64,000 nucleotides of DNA from MWBF01 sp040772005 (GCA_040772005.1 JAXGYZ010000005.1:124001-188000); one strand, 5' to 3'; positions 31,264 to 39,912 are shown, numbered from the stretch's first letter. The notes: a model not told the origin generated them from the letters alone. A program made the numbers and translations.

Positions 31264-32250
31264 CTAGAAGGCCTGCTCCATGCGCGCGATCAGCTCGTCC
31301 ATCACCCGATCATACTCCTCGTTGACCACCTGTCGCGCCGGATCTGCATCGTACCACGCGACAATCTCCCGCGCGCCCTCGCTGAACGGGGTCGTTGCGG
31401 CAAAGCCGGGCACCAAACGCTTGATCTTGCTGTTATCGAAGATCGCGCAGTAGGTCTTGTCACCCAGCAGGCCCCCACCCCATTGCGCATGGTAGCGGTT
31501 GATGACCGTGGACGGCACGTGGACGATGCGCAGCTCCGCACCCGCGGCGCGCGCCAGCGTCGCGTAGATCTGGTTCCAGTCGAGCCATTCGTCCGAGGTG
31601 ATGTGGAACGCCTCCGCGATGGCCCGCGCGTTGCCCAGCAGCCCGACCAGCCCCTTCGCGAGGTCGCGCGCGTGCGTCAGCACCCAGAGCGAGGTGCCGT
31701 CGCCCGGCACGACGACCGCCTTGCCCTGGCGCAGCCGGTGTACGCCCGTCCAGCCGCCCGCGCCCGGCACCTTCGTCTGGTCGTAGGTGTGGGAGGGCCG
31801 GATGATCGTGTACGGGAACTTCTCCTCCCGGAACGCCCGCACGAGCCGCTCCTCGCACGCGATCTTGTCGCGCGAGTACTGCCAGAAGGGGTTGTCGAGC
31901 AGCGTCGACTCGGTGATGGGCAGGCTGGAGGGCGGCTTCTGGTAGGCCGAGGCCGAACTGATGAAGACATACTGGCCCGTGCGCCCGCGGAAGAGCTCGA
32001 TGTCCGCCTCGACATGCTCCGGCTTGAACGCCACCCAATCGACCACCGCGTCGAATGTCCGGCCGGCCAGCGCGGCCTGTGTCGCGGCCCGGTCACGGAT
32101 ATCCGCGTGTACAACCTCTGCACCCTCGGGGACCGGATGCGTGTCCGAGCGTCCCCGGTTGAGCAGCGTCAGCTTAATGCCGCGTGCCAGCGCCAGCTCC
32201 GCGCACGATGAACTGATGACTCCCGTTCCACCGATGAATAACACGCGCAT
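31264..32250 (-). CDS. NAD-dependent epimerase/dehydratase (extended/atypical SDR)
   Basis: A 328-residue protein with the Rossmann start RVLFIGGTGVISSSCAELAL, YVFISSASAYQKP and the catalytic pair in WQYSRDKIACEERLV (Tyr-x3-Lys). The region IIRPSHTYDQTKVPGAGGWT follows. It resembles the CSP41/sugar-nucleotide epimerase group of extended SDRs. It probably binds NAD(P) and acts on a sugar nucleotide or free sugar. It is in the same direction as, and just downstream of, the uronate epimerase-like gene. Confidence 0.88.
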   Translation of the reverse strand: MRVLFIGGTGVISSSCAELALARGIKLTLLNRGRSDTHPVPEGAEVVHADIRDRAATQAALAGRTFDAVVDWVAFKPEHVEADIELFRGRTGQYVFISSASAYQKPPSSLPITESTLLDNPFWQYSRDKIACEERLVRAFREEKFPYTIIRPSHTYDQTKVPGAGGWTGVHRLRQGKAVVVPGDGTSLWVLTHARDLAKGLVGLLGNARAIAEAFHITSDEWLDWNQIYATLARAAGAELRIVHVPSTVINRYHAQWGGGLLGDKTYCAIFDNSKIKRLVPGFAATTPFSEGAREIVAWYDADPARQVVNEEYDRVMDELIARMEQAF

Positions 32251-32267
32251 GTGCTACCTCCAGATAT

Positions 32268-32354
32268 CAATAGAACGCAGATAAACGCTGATGAGACTGA
32301 TTCACGCTGATTTTTCTGTTCATCATGACAATCAGCGTCATCAGCGTTCTATTG
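32268..32354. repeat. Inverted repeat, AACGCTGAT family (copy 2) overlapping a gene end
   Basis: CAATAGAACGCAGATAAACG on the left (32268-32287) pairs with the right arm CGTCATCAGCGTTCTATTG (32336-32354). The right edge overlaps the last codon and the stop codon (32349-32351) of the tagaturonate epimerase-like gene, so the repeat supplies its terminus. Confidence 0.8.
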
Positions 32355-33848
32355 TCGTTGCGCTAGCGGCTCAAGATGCCGCACGAAGTGGCGTTCGAGC
32401 GCGGCGTAGTGCGCTTCCTCGTGCGCGTTCAGCCCGGCAAACAGCCGCGCCTTGAACTGCTCCGTCGTCAGCACGGAGCCAAACGTCACATGGAGCACCT
32501 GCCGCGCATCGAACTGCTCCAGCAGGCCGGGCAGCTCCGCGTCCGTGAGCGTCTCCGGCCGCGGCACCCGGCTGAGCGAGCCGGAGACGTGATAACTCGC
32601 GCGGTCCGTCTCGTAGCGTTCGATGGCGAACGCATAGATCTCGCGGAACAGGGCCGGGTCGAACCCGGCCGTCGCGCGCAGGGCTTCAAGATAGCTGGTG
32701 CCCGCGGTCTTGAGGTGCAGCAGGCCGCGGCCGTGGGCCGCGGCGCGCTCGTAGATGCTGAACTTGTCAGAGCCGGTGTGCAGGCTCAGCTTGTACGGGC
32801 CGAAGTGGGCCGCGATGGCTGCGTGGCCGGCGAAGTCCGCGTCGAACTCCGAGAGGCTGCCGATATAATCGACGCCCTTCTCGAAGCGGCCCACGTAGCG
32901 CGGGGCCAGGCTGACCCAGCGCACGCCCAGCCGGTGCAGCTCGTTCGCAACGAAAAGGTGCTCGGCGTGGGTGGTCGGCGTGTCCGTCTCGTCCACCGAC
33001 ACCTCCAGCTCGCACGGCCGCCCGGCCATGACGGCCAGCAGGTGGCGATACATTGCGGCGACGTGCGCGACCGCGCGGCCATACTTGACCGCGGCGCGGT
33101 AGAGCGTCACCTCATCCAGGCTGAGCGCGCGGTCCGCGAGGTCGAAGCGCCGCCCGGCGTAACGCTCGGCCAGCGCGGACGGCGAGCTGTCGAGCTGCGC
33201 CCAGGGCAGGGCCATGTAGCGCTCGCGCAGCGTCGTGGCATCCCCGCGGTCCGCAGTCGGGTCGACGTGCTCGCCCGGGTCGATCGTGTAGAAGGTGAAG
33301 CCCGCGGCGGCACAGCGGTCGATATCCTCCGTTGTCTTGAGGTGGTCGGCATCCGCGCCGACCGGCGCGCGCCAGCCCGCCTGGAATGCGCCCCACAGTG
33401 CGTCGTCCATCACATCGTCGGGCGACCGGCCCGTGCGCGTCATCTCACGGATGGATTGCTGCGCGAAGATCATGGCGATGGGGTGGGCGGCGTCGCGGGC
33501 GCTCATCTGCTGTGCGGCGCGCACGTGGCCCGGCGTCGCGATGCCCAGCCGGTCTCCGCAGCCGGCGGACGTTGCCAGGCCCAGCGGGACGGGCCGCAGG
33601 GTGGGCAGCGCATCGCGCAGCGCGGCCGCATTGGCGTGCGTCAGCGGGCACAGGAGCAGGCCGCGGCCTGCCGCCTCGCTCCGCTCCCCTGTGAAACCGG
33701 ACGGCAGCGCGGCGCCTGCTGCGGCGAGCACGCCCAAGCGCTTGTCGCCGGGCGCCAGGCGGGCGAGGAAGTAGGTGGTGCCTGCACTTTCGACTACAGA
33801 ACCGGTGTACACGGGTAGGTCGATATCAGCGATTTCGAGAGGGGCCAT
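32349..33848 (-). CDS. uxaE: Tagaturonate epimerase-like protein (UxaE family)
   Basis: The ATG at 33848 follows AAAAAGGAATCGCTC. The 499-residue protein has segments typical of UxaE: SAGCGDRLGIATPGHVRAAQ, FAQQSIREMTRTGRSPDDVM, then GADADHLKTTEDIDRC and FYTIDPGEHVDPTAD. A later region is FEKGVDYIGSLSEFDADFAG followed by KLSLHTGSDKFSIYE. UxaE converts D-tagaturonate to D-fructuronate, linking galacturonate breakdown to the glucuronate branch. The assignment rests on remembered family features. It heads a minus-strand cluster of dehydrogenases and GH31, fitting plant polysaccharide use. The final Gln and the stop codon come from a repeat. Confidence 0.75.
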   Translation of the reverse strand: MAPLEIADIDLPVYTGSVVESAGTTYFLARLAPGDKRLGVLAAAGAALPSGFTGERSEAAGRGLLLCPLTHANAAALRDALPTLRPVPLGLATSAGCGDRLGIATPGHVRAAQQMSARDAAHPIAMIFAQQSIREMTRTGRSPDDVMDDALWGAFQAGWRAPVGADADHLKTTEDIDRCAAAGFTFYTIDPGEHVDPTADRGDATTLRERYMALPWAQLDSSPSALAERYAGRRFDLADRALSLDEVTLYRAAVKYGRAVAHVAAMYRHLLAVMAGRPCELEVSVDETDTPTTHAEHLFVANELHRLGVRWVSLAPRYVGRFEKGVDYIGSLSEFDADFAGHAAIAAHFGPYKLSLHTGSDKFSIYERAAAHGRGLLHLKTAGTSYLEALRATAGFDPALFREIYAFAIERYETDRASYHVSGSLSRVPRPETLTDAELPGLLEQFDARQVLHVTFGSVLTTEQFKARLFAGLNAHEEAHYAALERHFVRHLEPLAQRQ

Positions 33849-33965
33849 GAGCGATTCCTTTTTGGTGAGCCTGGGTTTGATATGCATGCGCGTGCCATTT
33901 TAACATGGTGTTGCAGCGGAGGGAAATGGGTTTGGGTCAGTCCCAGGAAGTCCAGTGTAGCCACC

Positions 33966-34108
33966 AGCGGAGGCATCCTGAGCGGAGGCATCCTGAGCGG
34001 AGGCCGCATCCTCAGATGCGGGCGCAGTCGAAGGAGGCCGGAGCGGGGTAATCACGTCGCATCCTTCGACTCCGCAGCGAAAAAGACCGCTGCGCCGCTC
34101 AGGATGCT
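33966..34108. repeat. Compound repeat: tandem AGCGGAGGCATCCTG units plus GCATCCTCAGATGC palindrome
   Basis: AGCGGAGGCATCCTG occurs in tandem at 33966-33980 and 33981-33995, with a partial third. CGCATCCTCAGATGCG (34005-34020) is the core seen again at 42645-42710 and 49341-49418. GCATCCTGAGCGG on the left pairs with CCGCTCAGGATGC at about 34095-34107, so the whole segment can fold. Two units only, without spacers, so it is not a CRISPR. Confidence 0.7.
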
Positions 34109-34147
34109 CGCCTACAGTCGGAATTCCTGATTTGGAATTCGCAGCCT

Positions 34148-34177
34148 TTGGCTGTCCCCTCGAACCGGCGGTATAAT
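34148..34177 (+). promoter_or_regulatory. Sigma-70-like promoter for the peptidase C26/murI pair
   Basis: A perfect -10 TATAAT at 34172-34177 has a weaker -35 (TTGGCT, 34148-34153) 18 bases upstream. The expected start of transcription is near 34184, about 38 bases before the GTG start at 34222. Confidence 0.55.
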
Positions 34178-34221
34178 CGCGCCACGCAATCATTCTGTCG
34201 ATGGAGCTTTGAGAAGCAGCC

Positions 34222-34965
34222 GTGACGAACACAACCTATCCCCTGATCGGCATTCCGGCCTCGACCGCGTTTGGCCCGGAGGCCTTCAGCCCCTACACCT
34301 ACCGTTTTGAAGGCAGCTACACTGCCGCCCTCGCAGCCGCGGGCGGCACACCGGTCGTTATTCCGCTGAATCTGTCCCTGCCGGCCCTGCGCAGCCTGTT
34401 CGAGCGGCTGGATGGCCTGCTGCTCGCGGGCGGGGTGGATGTTGGCCCGGCGCAGTACGGCGAGCCGCGCCATCCCGACCTCGGCCAGGTGGACGCGGCG
34501 CGTGACGAGGTGGAGCTCATGCTGACGCGCTGGGCGCTGGACGCGGACCTGCCGGTGTTCGGCATTTGCCGCGGCATCCAGTTGCTCAACGTCGCCGCGG
34601 GCGGGAGCCTCTGGCAGGATATCCCCGCGCAACTGCACCGCGAGCCGCGGCACAACTACACCACTGCGGAAAGCCCGCGCGGCCGGGCCACGCACGGCGT
34701 GCAGATCGTGAGCGGCAGCCGGCTGGCGGGGGTGATGGAGACCTGCGACGCGATGGTCAACAGCTACCATCACCAGGCCGTCAAGCGGGTGGCGGACGGC
34801 TTTGTGGCCGTTGCGCACTCGCCCGACGGCATCATCGAGGGCATCGAGAACCCCGCGCGACGGTATGCCCTGGGCGTGCAGTGGCATCCCGAGGGCATGG
34901 TCGACACGGAGCCGACCGCGCCGCGGCTGTTTGCGGCGTTCGTCGCGGCTGCGCGAGGCCGATGA
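34222..34965 (+). CDS. Gamma-glutamyl-gamma-aminobutyrate hydrolase-like peptidase C26
   Basis: A 247-residue class I glutamine-amidotransferase-fold hydrolase starting at GTG 34222. The nucleophile Cys lies in PVFGICRGIQLLNVAAGG, preceded by LDGLLLAGGVDVGPAQY (oxyanion region). The His-Glu pair is in LGVQWHPEGM. Related enzymes (PuuD) cleave gamma-glutamyl bonds in polyamine degradation. The gene overlaps the glutamate racemase gene by ATGA, so the two proteins are coupled in translation. A link with glutamate metabolism is an inference from that coupling. Confidence 0.9.
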   Translation: MTNTTYPLIGIPASTAFGPEAFSPYTYRFEGSYTAALAAAGGTPVVIPLNLSLPALRSLFERLDGLLLAGGVDVGPAQYGEPRHPDLGQVDAARDEVELMLTRWALDADLPVFGICRGIQLLNVAAGGSLWQDIPAQLHREPRHNYTTAESPRGRATHGVQIVSGSRLAGVMETCDAMVNSYHHQAVKRVADGFVAVAHSPDGIIEGIENPARRYALGVQWHPEGMVDTEPTAPRLFAAFVAAARGR

Positions 34966-35801
34966 GCGCGGCAGAGACGGGCGGCCCCGCGCCGCTCGGC
35001 GTCTTCGACTCCGGGGTGGGCGGGCTGTCGGTCGTGCGTGAGCTGCTGGCGCAACTCCCCGGCCACCCGCTGCTTTACCTGGCCGACCAGGCCCATGCGC
35101 CTTACGGGGAGCGCGGGCTGGCCGAGATTCGCGGCCTGTCTGAGGGCATCACCCGCTTCCTGCTGGCCGCGGGCGCGCGGCTGATCGTCGTCGCCTGCAA
35201 CACGGCGTCTGCGGCCGCGCTCCACTGGCTGCGCGAACGCTTCCCGGCCGTGCCGTTCGTGGGCATGGAGCCCGCGGTGAAGCCTGCGGTCGAACGGACG
35301 CACGCGGGCCGGGTGGGTGTGCTGGCGACCCGCGCGACCTTCCAGGGCGAGCTGTTCGCCAGCCTGCTGGCGCGCTACGCGGCCAACGTGACCGTCCACA
35401 CGCGCGTCTGCTCGGAGTGGGTCCCGCTGGTTGAGGCAGGCGAGCTGGACAGCGCGCGGGCGCGCGCGGCCGTCCGGCGGGACCTCGCACCCCTGCTGGC
35501 CGCGGGCGTTGACGAGCTCGTGCTTGGCTGCACCCACTATCCTTTCCTCCGCCCGCTGATTCAGGAAGTTGCAGGGCCCGCGGTGGAGATCATCGACCCC
35601 GCGCCCGCGGTGGCGCGGCAGACGGGCCGCGTCCTGGCGCGGCAGGGCTGGCTGGTGGAGCCGGCGGACGCGCCGGGATACCGCTTCTTCACAACGGGGG
35701 ATCCGGCTGGATTCGGTCGCGCACTGGCACATCTGCTGGGCGTCCGCCTGCCGGTCGAGCAGGCCGTATGGGACGCAGCCGGGATGCTATATCCCAAATA
35801 A
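34962..35801 (+). CDS. murI: Glutamate racemase
   Basis: The ATG at 34962 overlaps the stop of the previous gene. The 279-residue protein has all racemase landmarks: LGVFDSGVGGLSVVRELLA, the first catalytic Cys in LIVVACNTASAAAL and the second in LVLGCTHYPFL. LADQAHAPYGERGLAEI is also present. It makes D-glutamate for peptidoglycan in the cytoplasm by a cofactor-independent two-base mechanism. With the MurF-Alr fusion upstream, the window supplies both D-amino acids needed for the stem peptide. Confidence 0.95.
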   Translation: MSAAETGGPAPLGVFDSGVGGLSVVRELLAQLPGHPLLYLADQAHAPYGERGLAEIRGLSEGITRFLLAAGARLIVVACNTASAAALHWLRERFPAVPFVGMEPAVKPAVERTHAGRVGVLATRATFQGELFASLLARYAANVTVHTRVCSEWVPLVEAGELDSARARAAVRRDLAPLLAAGVDELVLGCTHYPFLRPLIQEVAGPAVEIIDPAPAVARQTGRVLARQGWLVEPADAPGYRFFTTGDPAGFGRALAHLLGVRLPVEQAVWDAAGMLYPK

Positions 35802-35838
35802 CCCAATTAACTTGGGATATAGTTGGGATATCGGGCGG

Positions 35839-35867
35839 TTGACAGCCCCGCATAAACAAGGTATAAA
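35839..35867 (+). promoter_or_regulatory. Consensus sigma-70 promoter of the sensor kinase gene
   Basis: A perfect -35 TTGACA (35839-35844) is followed by a 17-base spacer and TATAAA (35862-35867). Transcription should start near 35874, 60 bases before the ATG. The upstream TTGGGATATAGTTGGGATAT (35812-35831) is a short direct repeat that may bind a regulator. Confidence 0.75.
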
Positions 35868-35936
35868 GCGAACAAGCACGACATTCGCTTTGTAGAGACT
35901 CCGCTGTGCCATCGCTGCGCCCCGCAAAGGTGTGCC

Positions 35937-38900
35937 ATGTCCGAGGCTTCCACCTGGGATGACCTGCCGCTGGTTATGACCACGGAGCAGGTCGCTGACC
36001 TTCTGCACCTCCACGTCAATACGGTCAAGGCATTGTGCCGGTCAGGCATGTTGCCCGCGGCCAAAATCGGCCACCTCTGGCGCATCCAGCGGGCCGACGT
36101 GCTCGCACTGTTTGCGAGTTCTCAGCCGGTGAACGGCGCGGCGCCCCACTTGCCCGACGAGCACCAGGACCTGGCGCGGCGCCTGGTGGAGGTGCAGGAG
36201 GCCGAACGCCGGTCTGTCGCGCGGGAACTGCACGATGAGGCCGGGCAGATGATGACCGCGCTCAAGCTCAAGCTGAGCCTGCTGCGCCGTGACGAGCGTT
36301 TTCCTGTGGACCTCCAGGATGAACTGGCCGGTCTCCAGGCCACCGTCGATGAAGTCATGCTCGGCCTGCACCAGCTCGCCATGAACCTGCGCCCGCCCAG
36401 CCTCGACCGCTACGGTCTCGTGCCCGCGCTGGAGCAGTACATCGCCGCGTTTCGCCGCCAGCGGGAGATGCGCGTCGAGTTTCTCGTCGAAGGACTCGAC
36501 CAGCAACGCTTGCCCGACCACGTCGCCACCGCCGTCTATCGCATCGTGCAGGAAGCCCTGACCAATATCGCGCGCCACGCGCAGGCGCACCAGGCGGGCA
36601 TTGTGCTGTCGGCGCGCGGCGGCCACCTCAACCTTGTCGTGGAGGATGACGGCCAGGGGTTCGATGTGGCCGCGGCGTTCCAAAGCGCGCGGTTGGGGCT
36701 GTTGGGGATGCGCGAACGCGTGGAGATGTTGGGCGGCACGCTCGATATCGAGAGCGGGCCGGGCGGCACGCGTCTGTTCGTAGATGTGCCTTGTCCGGCG
36801 CGCGGTGATCCGGTGGAACCCGATGCCTCTGCGCGGGCCATGAGCCGCGAGTCGCAGCCCTTCGTATCGCTGTCGGTAGGGGATGAAAACGCCGGAGGTC
36901 AGGAAGTCAGTTCGTCGGCGTCGGCGGAGCTGATTCGTGCGAAGATGCTGGGCGACCGCCTGCATGAACTGCACCTGGCGCTCGATACGCTGACCGATGC
37001 GGGTGCTATCCTGCAGCGCGTGGCCGACGATGGCGCAGCCGCGCTGGGCTGCGAGGGCGTCACTATCCTGCTGCGCGAGGGTGCGGCATGGGTCGTGCGG
37101 GCGACCCACGGCCTGCCGCCGGAGACGTTGGGCACGCCCGTGACCGAGGCCGAGTACCCGCTGCTGCGCCTCCTCGTCCAGTCGGGCCAGGTGGTTGTGG
37201 AGAATGACCTGGGCCGCCTGCCGGCGTTTTATCGGGAGAGTATGAGCCGGCTGGGCATGCATGCCCTGGTCATTACCCCCGTGAATATCGGCGGTCAAGT
37301 CAGCGGTATCATACTGTTCTCCAGCCACTTGCCTGGCCGGCAGTTCCTGCCATCGGAGGTGGAGTTTGCACGGCGGTTGGGCACAATGCTGTCGCTGGCG
37401 CTGGAAAGCGCGCAGCTTCGCCGCGGCCAGGCCGAACTGGTCACCGAGCTGGACACCGTGTTGGCTGCGATTCCGGATGCCCTGCTCATCTACGACCCGC
37501 AGGGCCGCATCATGCGCATGAACCGGGTGGCGGAGGAGCTGCTGGGTTACAACACCACAGCCGAGGGCTGGGATCTTCAGCAGCGGATGGTGTTTGGGAC
37601 GCCTATGACACTGGACAGCCAGCCTTATCCGGTGGACCAGCTTCCGCTGGTGCGTGCGCTGAAGGGCGAGACGGTGCGCAACGAGATCATGGTCTTCCCA
37701 CCCTCTGCAGTGCGGGCGCGGCTGCTCTGGGCGGTCGTGAGTGCGGCGCCCATCCGCGCTGCCGATGGCAGCCTGCGGGGCGTCGTCGCCACGCTCAGCG
37801 ATATCACCGAGCTGCACACCGCGCAGACTGCGCTGCAAGCGGCCAATGCCAGTCTGATCGAAATCCGGGCGGACCTGGAGCGCCGCGTCGCTGCGCGCAC
37901 GCAAGAACTCGAACAGGCGAACGCCGGGCTACAGCGTCACAGCGCACAGCTTCAGGTGCTCAACCAGATCGATAGGGCCATCCTGGCCTCGCAGTCTACC
38001 GAGGAGATTGCCCGCATGGCGCTCGCCGGCATCCGCCGGCTGACGGGCGTCTTGCGTGCCAGTGTCCAGCTTTTCGACATCGAGCACGGTGTGGCTGAGG
38101 TGTTGGCCGCCGATGGGGCGGTTTCGCCCGGAACTGCGGCCGGCACCCGGCTCTCCATCCAGGATTCAGCGATCTTGCGCGAGGTCTTCAAGGGGCGGGC
38201 AAGCCATTTCCCTGACCTGGCGGTGGAGCCTGGCCCCAGTCCCGTGACACGGGTGCTGTTGGCGGACGGCGTACGGGCCATCGCGGCGCTGCCCCTCAAT
38301 GTGGGCGCGCACAAGCTGGGTGCGTTGCTGTTGGGCAAGGCCGAGGCGGGCCCCTGGGCCGAAGAGACGCTGGCGCTGGCGACGCAGGTCGCGGATTCGC
38401 TGGCCGTGGCGCTCGCCAATGCGCGTCTCTATCAGGAGGTCGAGGCGACCGGCGCGCAGCTCCAGGCGCTCTCGCGGCGCGTGCTCGATGTCCAGGAGCG
38501 CGAGCGGCATCATGTAGCTAACCAGCTCTACAACGAGGCCGCGCAGGTGCTGGCTGCGCTCAAGTTCCAGCTCAACGTGACGGCGCAGGCGCTGGAGGGC
38601 GGCCCGGCTGCGCCGGCAGCCATGCACATCGGTGAACGCGTTGCACAGATGCAGGTGATGGCCGACCAGATTCTGGCCGGGCTGCACAGCCTCGCCGTTG
38701 ACCTGCGGCCTGCCAGCCTGGACCGGCTGGGCCTGGCGCCGGCGCTCAGGCAATACTGCGAAGCGTTTGGCCGCGAGCACGGGCTGACCGTGCAGTTTGA
38801 GACTCTGGGGCTGCGCGGCTTGCGCATCCCGTCGGAAGTCGAGGTGACTCTCTACCGGGTGGCACAGGAGGCCCTGTCCAACATCGCGCGTCATGCCCAG

Positions 38901-39137
38901 GCCGATACGGTCGGCATCGGCGTGAGCTGGGCCAACCAGCGGCTGAGCCTGTTGATTGAGGATAACGGCATCGGCTTTGATCCGGTCGCGGCCCAGCGCC
39001 GCGGTGCGTTGGGTCTGCTGGGCATGCGCGAACGCGTGGCGGCGATCGGCGGCAACCTGACCGTAGAAAGCGCACCCGGTGTGGGCGCGACTCTGCTGGC
39101 GGAGGTGGCACTTGACGACCCCGAATCCTCGGTGTGA
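35937..39137 (+). CDS. Large hybrid sensor: DNA-binding domain plus two histidine-kinase modules with GAF and PAS domains
   Basis: A 1,066-residue cytoplasmic protein with no membrane helix. Domain order: excisionase/MerR-type helix-turn-helix (residues 10-60, TTEQVADLLHLHVNTVKALC); HisKA_3 with phospho-acceptor His99 (SVARELHDEAGQMMTALKLK); HATPase (about 190-285, DDGQGFD, LGLLGMRERVEML); GAF (about 345-480); PAS (about 500-610, AIPDALLIYDPQGRIMRMNR); coiled coil; second GAF (about 680-835); second DHp-like helix with Tyr865 in place of His (HHVANQLYNEAAQVLAALK); second HATPase (DNGIGFD, LGLLGMRERVAAIGG). It should phosphorylate the overlapping response regulator. The second module is probably a non-phosphorylatable partner. 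Confidence 0.88.
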   Translation: MSEASTWDDLPLVMTTEQVADLLHLHVNTVKALCRSGMLPAAKIGHLWRIQRADVLALFASSQPVNGAAPHLPDEHQDLARRLVEVQEAERRSVARELHDEAGQMMTALKLKLSLLRRDERFPVDLQDELAGLQATVDEVMLGLHQLAMNLRPPSLDRYGLVPALEQYIAAFRRQREMRVEFLVEGLDQQRLPDHVATAVYRIVQEALTNIARHAQAHQAGIVLSARGGHLNLVVEDDGQGFDVAAAFQSARLGLLGMRERVEMLGGTLDIESGPGGTRLFVDVPCPARGDPVEPDASARAMSRESQPFVSLSVGDENAGGQEVSSSASAELIRAKMLGDRLHELHLALDTLTDAGAILQRVADDGAAALGCEGVTILLREGAAWVVRATHGLPPETLGTPVTEAEYPLLRLLVQSGQVVVENDLGRLPAFYRESMSRLGMHALVITPVNIGGQVSGIILFSSHLPGRQFLPSEVEFARRLGTMLSLALESAQLRRGQAELVTELDTVLAAIPDALLIYDPQGRIMRMNRVAEELLGYNTTAEGWDLQQRMVFGTPMTLDSQPYPVDQLPLVRALKGETVRNEIMVFPPSAVRARLLWAVVSAAPIRAADGSLRGVVATLSDITELHTAQTALQAANASLIEIRADLERRVAARTQELEQANAGLQRHSAQLQVLNQIDRAILASQSTEEIARMALAGIRRLTGVLRASVQLFDIEHGVAEVLAADGAVSPGTAAGTRLSIQDSAILREVFKGRASHFPDLAVEPGPSPVTRVLLADGVRAIAALPLNVGAHKLGALLLGKAEAGPWAEETLALATQVADSLAVALANARLYQEVEATGAQLQALSRRVLDVQERERHHVANQLYNEAAQVLAALKFQLNVTAQALEGGPAAPAAMHIGERVAQMQVMADQILAGLHSLAVDLRPASLDRLGLAPALRQYCEAFGREHGLTVQFETLGLRGLRIPSEVEVTLYRVAQEALSNIARHAQADTVGIGVSWANQRLSLLIEDNGIGFDPVAAQRRGALGLLGMRERVAAIGGNLTVESAPGVGATLLAEVALDDPESSV

Positions 39138-39780
39138 ACGCCCGATTCGCGTGCTGGTCGCGGACGATCACCGGATGGCGCGCGCCGGGCTGTGCATGTT
39201 GCTGCGCCTGGAACCGGACCTCGAGATCGTAGGCGAGGCGGATGACGGTCATGCGGCGCTAACCCTCGCCGCGGAGCTGCGGCCCGATGTGCTCCTGGCT
39301 GATGTTAGCATGCCCGGCCCCGGCGGCATCGAGCTGGCCCGCCAGCTCCGTGATGTGCTGCCGGATGTGCATGTGGTTGTGTTGACCATGCACGAAGACT
39401 CAAATCTTGTACGCGAGGCGTTGACAGCCGGCGCATATGGGTATATCATCAAACGTACTGCAGAGTCGGACCTGGTCGCAGCGGTGCATGCCAGTGCGGC
39501 CGGGGAGGTGTACGTGGACCGCCAGATGCGCCGAGCACAGGGAGCGGAGGCGGCAGCTCGGCCCACCACACCTTCGACTGCCGCCCAACTGACACCGGCG
39601 GAGGCCGAGTTGCTGCGCTTGCTGGGGCGGGGCCTGTCCATGCAACAGGTCACCCTGGCGCTGGAGACGGATCTGGACCGGGTCGAGCAGATGCGCCAGG
39701 ACCTGGCCGAGCGACTGGGACTGCGCACGCGTGTCGCAATCATGCGGTATGTGCGCGAGCATGACCTGTTGGATACGTGA
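39112..39780 (+). CDS. NarL/LuxR-type response regulator
   Basis: A TTG start at 39112 is chosen because GGAGGTGGCAC stands directly before it; it overlaps the kinase stop at 39137. The product is about 222 residues. The receiver domain has the acidic pair in IRVLVADDHRMARAGL, the phospho-Asp at about residue 64 (DVLLADVSMPGPGGIEL), the Thr in VVLTMHEDSN and the Lys in YGYIIKRTAE. The C-terminal LuxR-like HTH is LTPAEAELLRLLGRGLSMQQ, then RVEQMRQDLAERLGLRTRVA, somewhat diverged from the usual KTVKTHV recognition helix. It is the partner of the kinase; its regulon is unknown. Confidence 0.9.
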   Translation: MTTPNPRCERPIRVLVADDHRMARAGLCMLLRLEPDLEIVGEADDGHAALTLAAELRPDVLLADVSMPGPGGIELARQLRDVLPDVHVVVLTMHEDSNLVREALTAGAYGYIIKRTAESDLVAAVHASAAGEVYVDRQMRRAQGAEAAARPTTPSTAAQLTPAEAELLRLLGRGLSMQQVTLALETDLDRVEQMRQDLAERLGLRTRVAIMRYVREHDLLDT

Positions 39781-39912
39781 TCGGGCAGCCTGGTGCTCCT
39801 GATGAGGAGAGGATAACCGCGGCGCGGAACTTTTCCGCCCATGTGACGTTAATCGTTCTAGAGCCAGGCTGGTCTTGCTCCGAACCTAGACCGGAAAAGG
39901 AGATACCACCCT

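Larger units (their letters stand above)
33849..34221. other. Intergenic region between divergent genes, with nested repeats and a promoter
   Basis: No gene in 373 bases. It holds a compound repeat at 33966-34108 and a sigma-70-like promoter at 34148-34177 driving the plus-strand pair. The minus-strand promoter for the uronate locus probably lies near 33850-33960 but was not recognised. GGAATTCCTGATTTGGAATTC at about 34111-34131 is a small direct/inverted repeat of GGAATTC. Confidence 0.6.

Noticed and set aside
33966..34020. Short CRISPR-like tandem repeats
   Set aside because: Only two full 15-base units with no unique spacers and no cas genes in the window.
36042..37904. 620-codon open frame opposite the sensor kinase
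   Set aside because: Antisense shadow of well-supported GAF/HisKA coding sequence, with no domain of its own.
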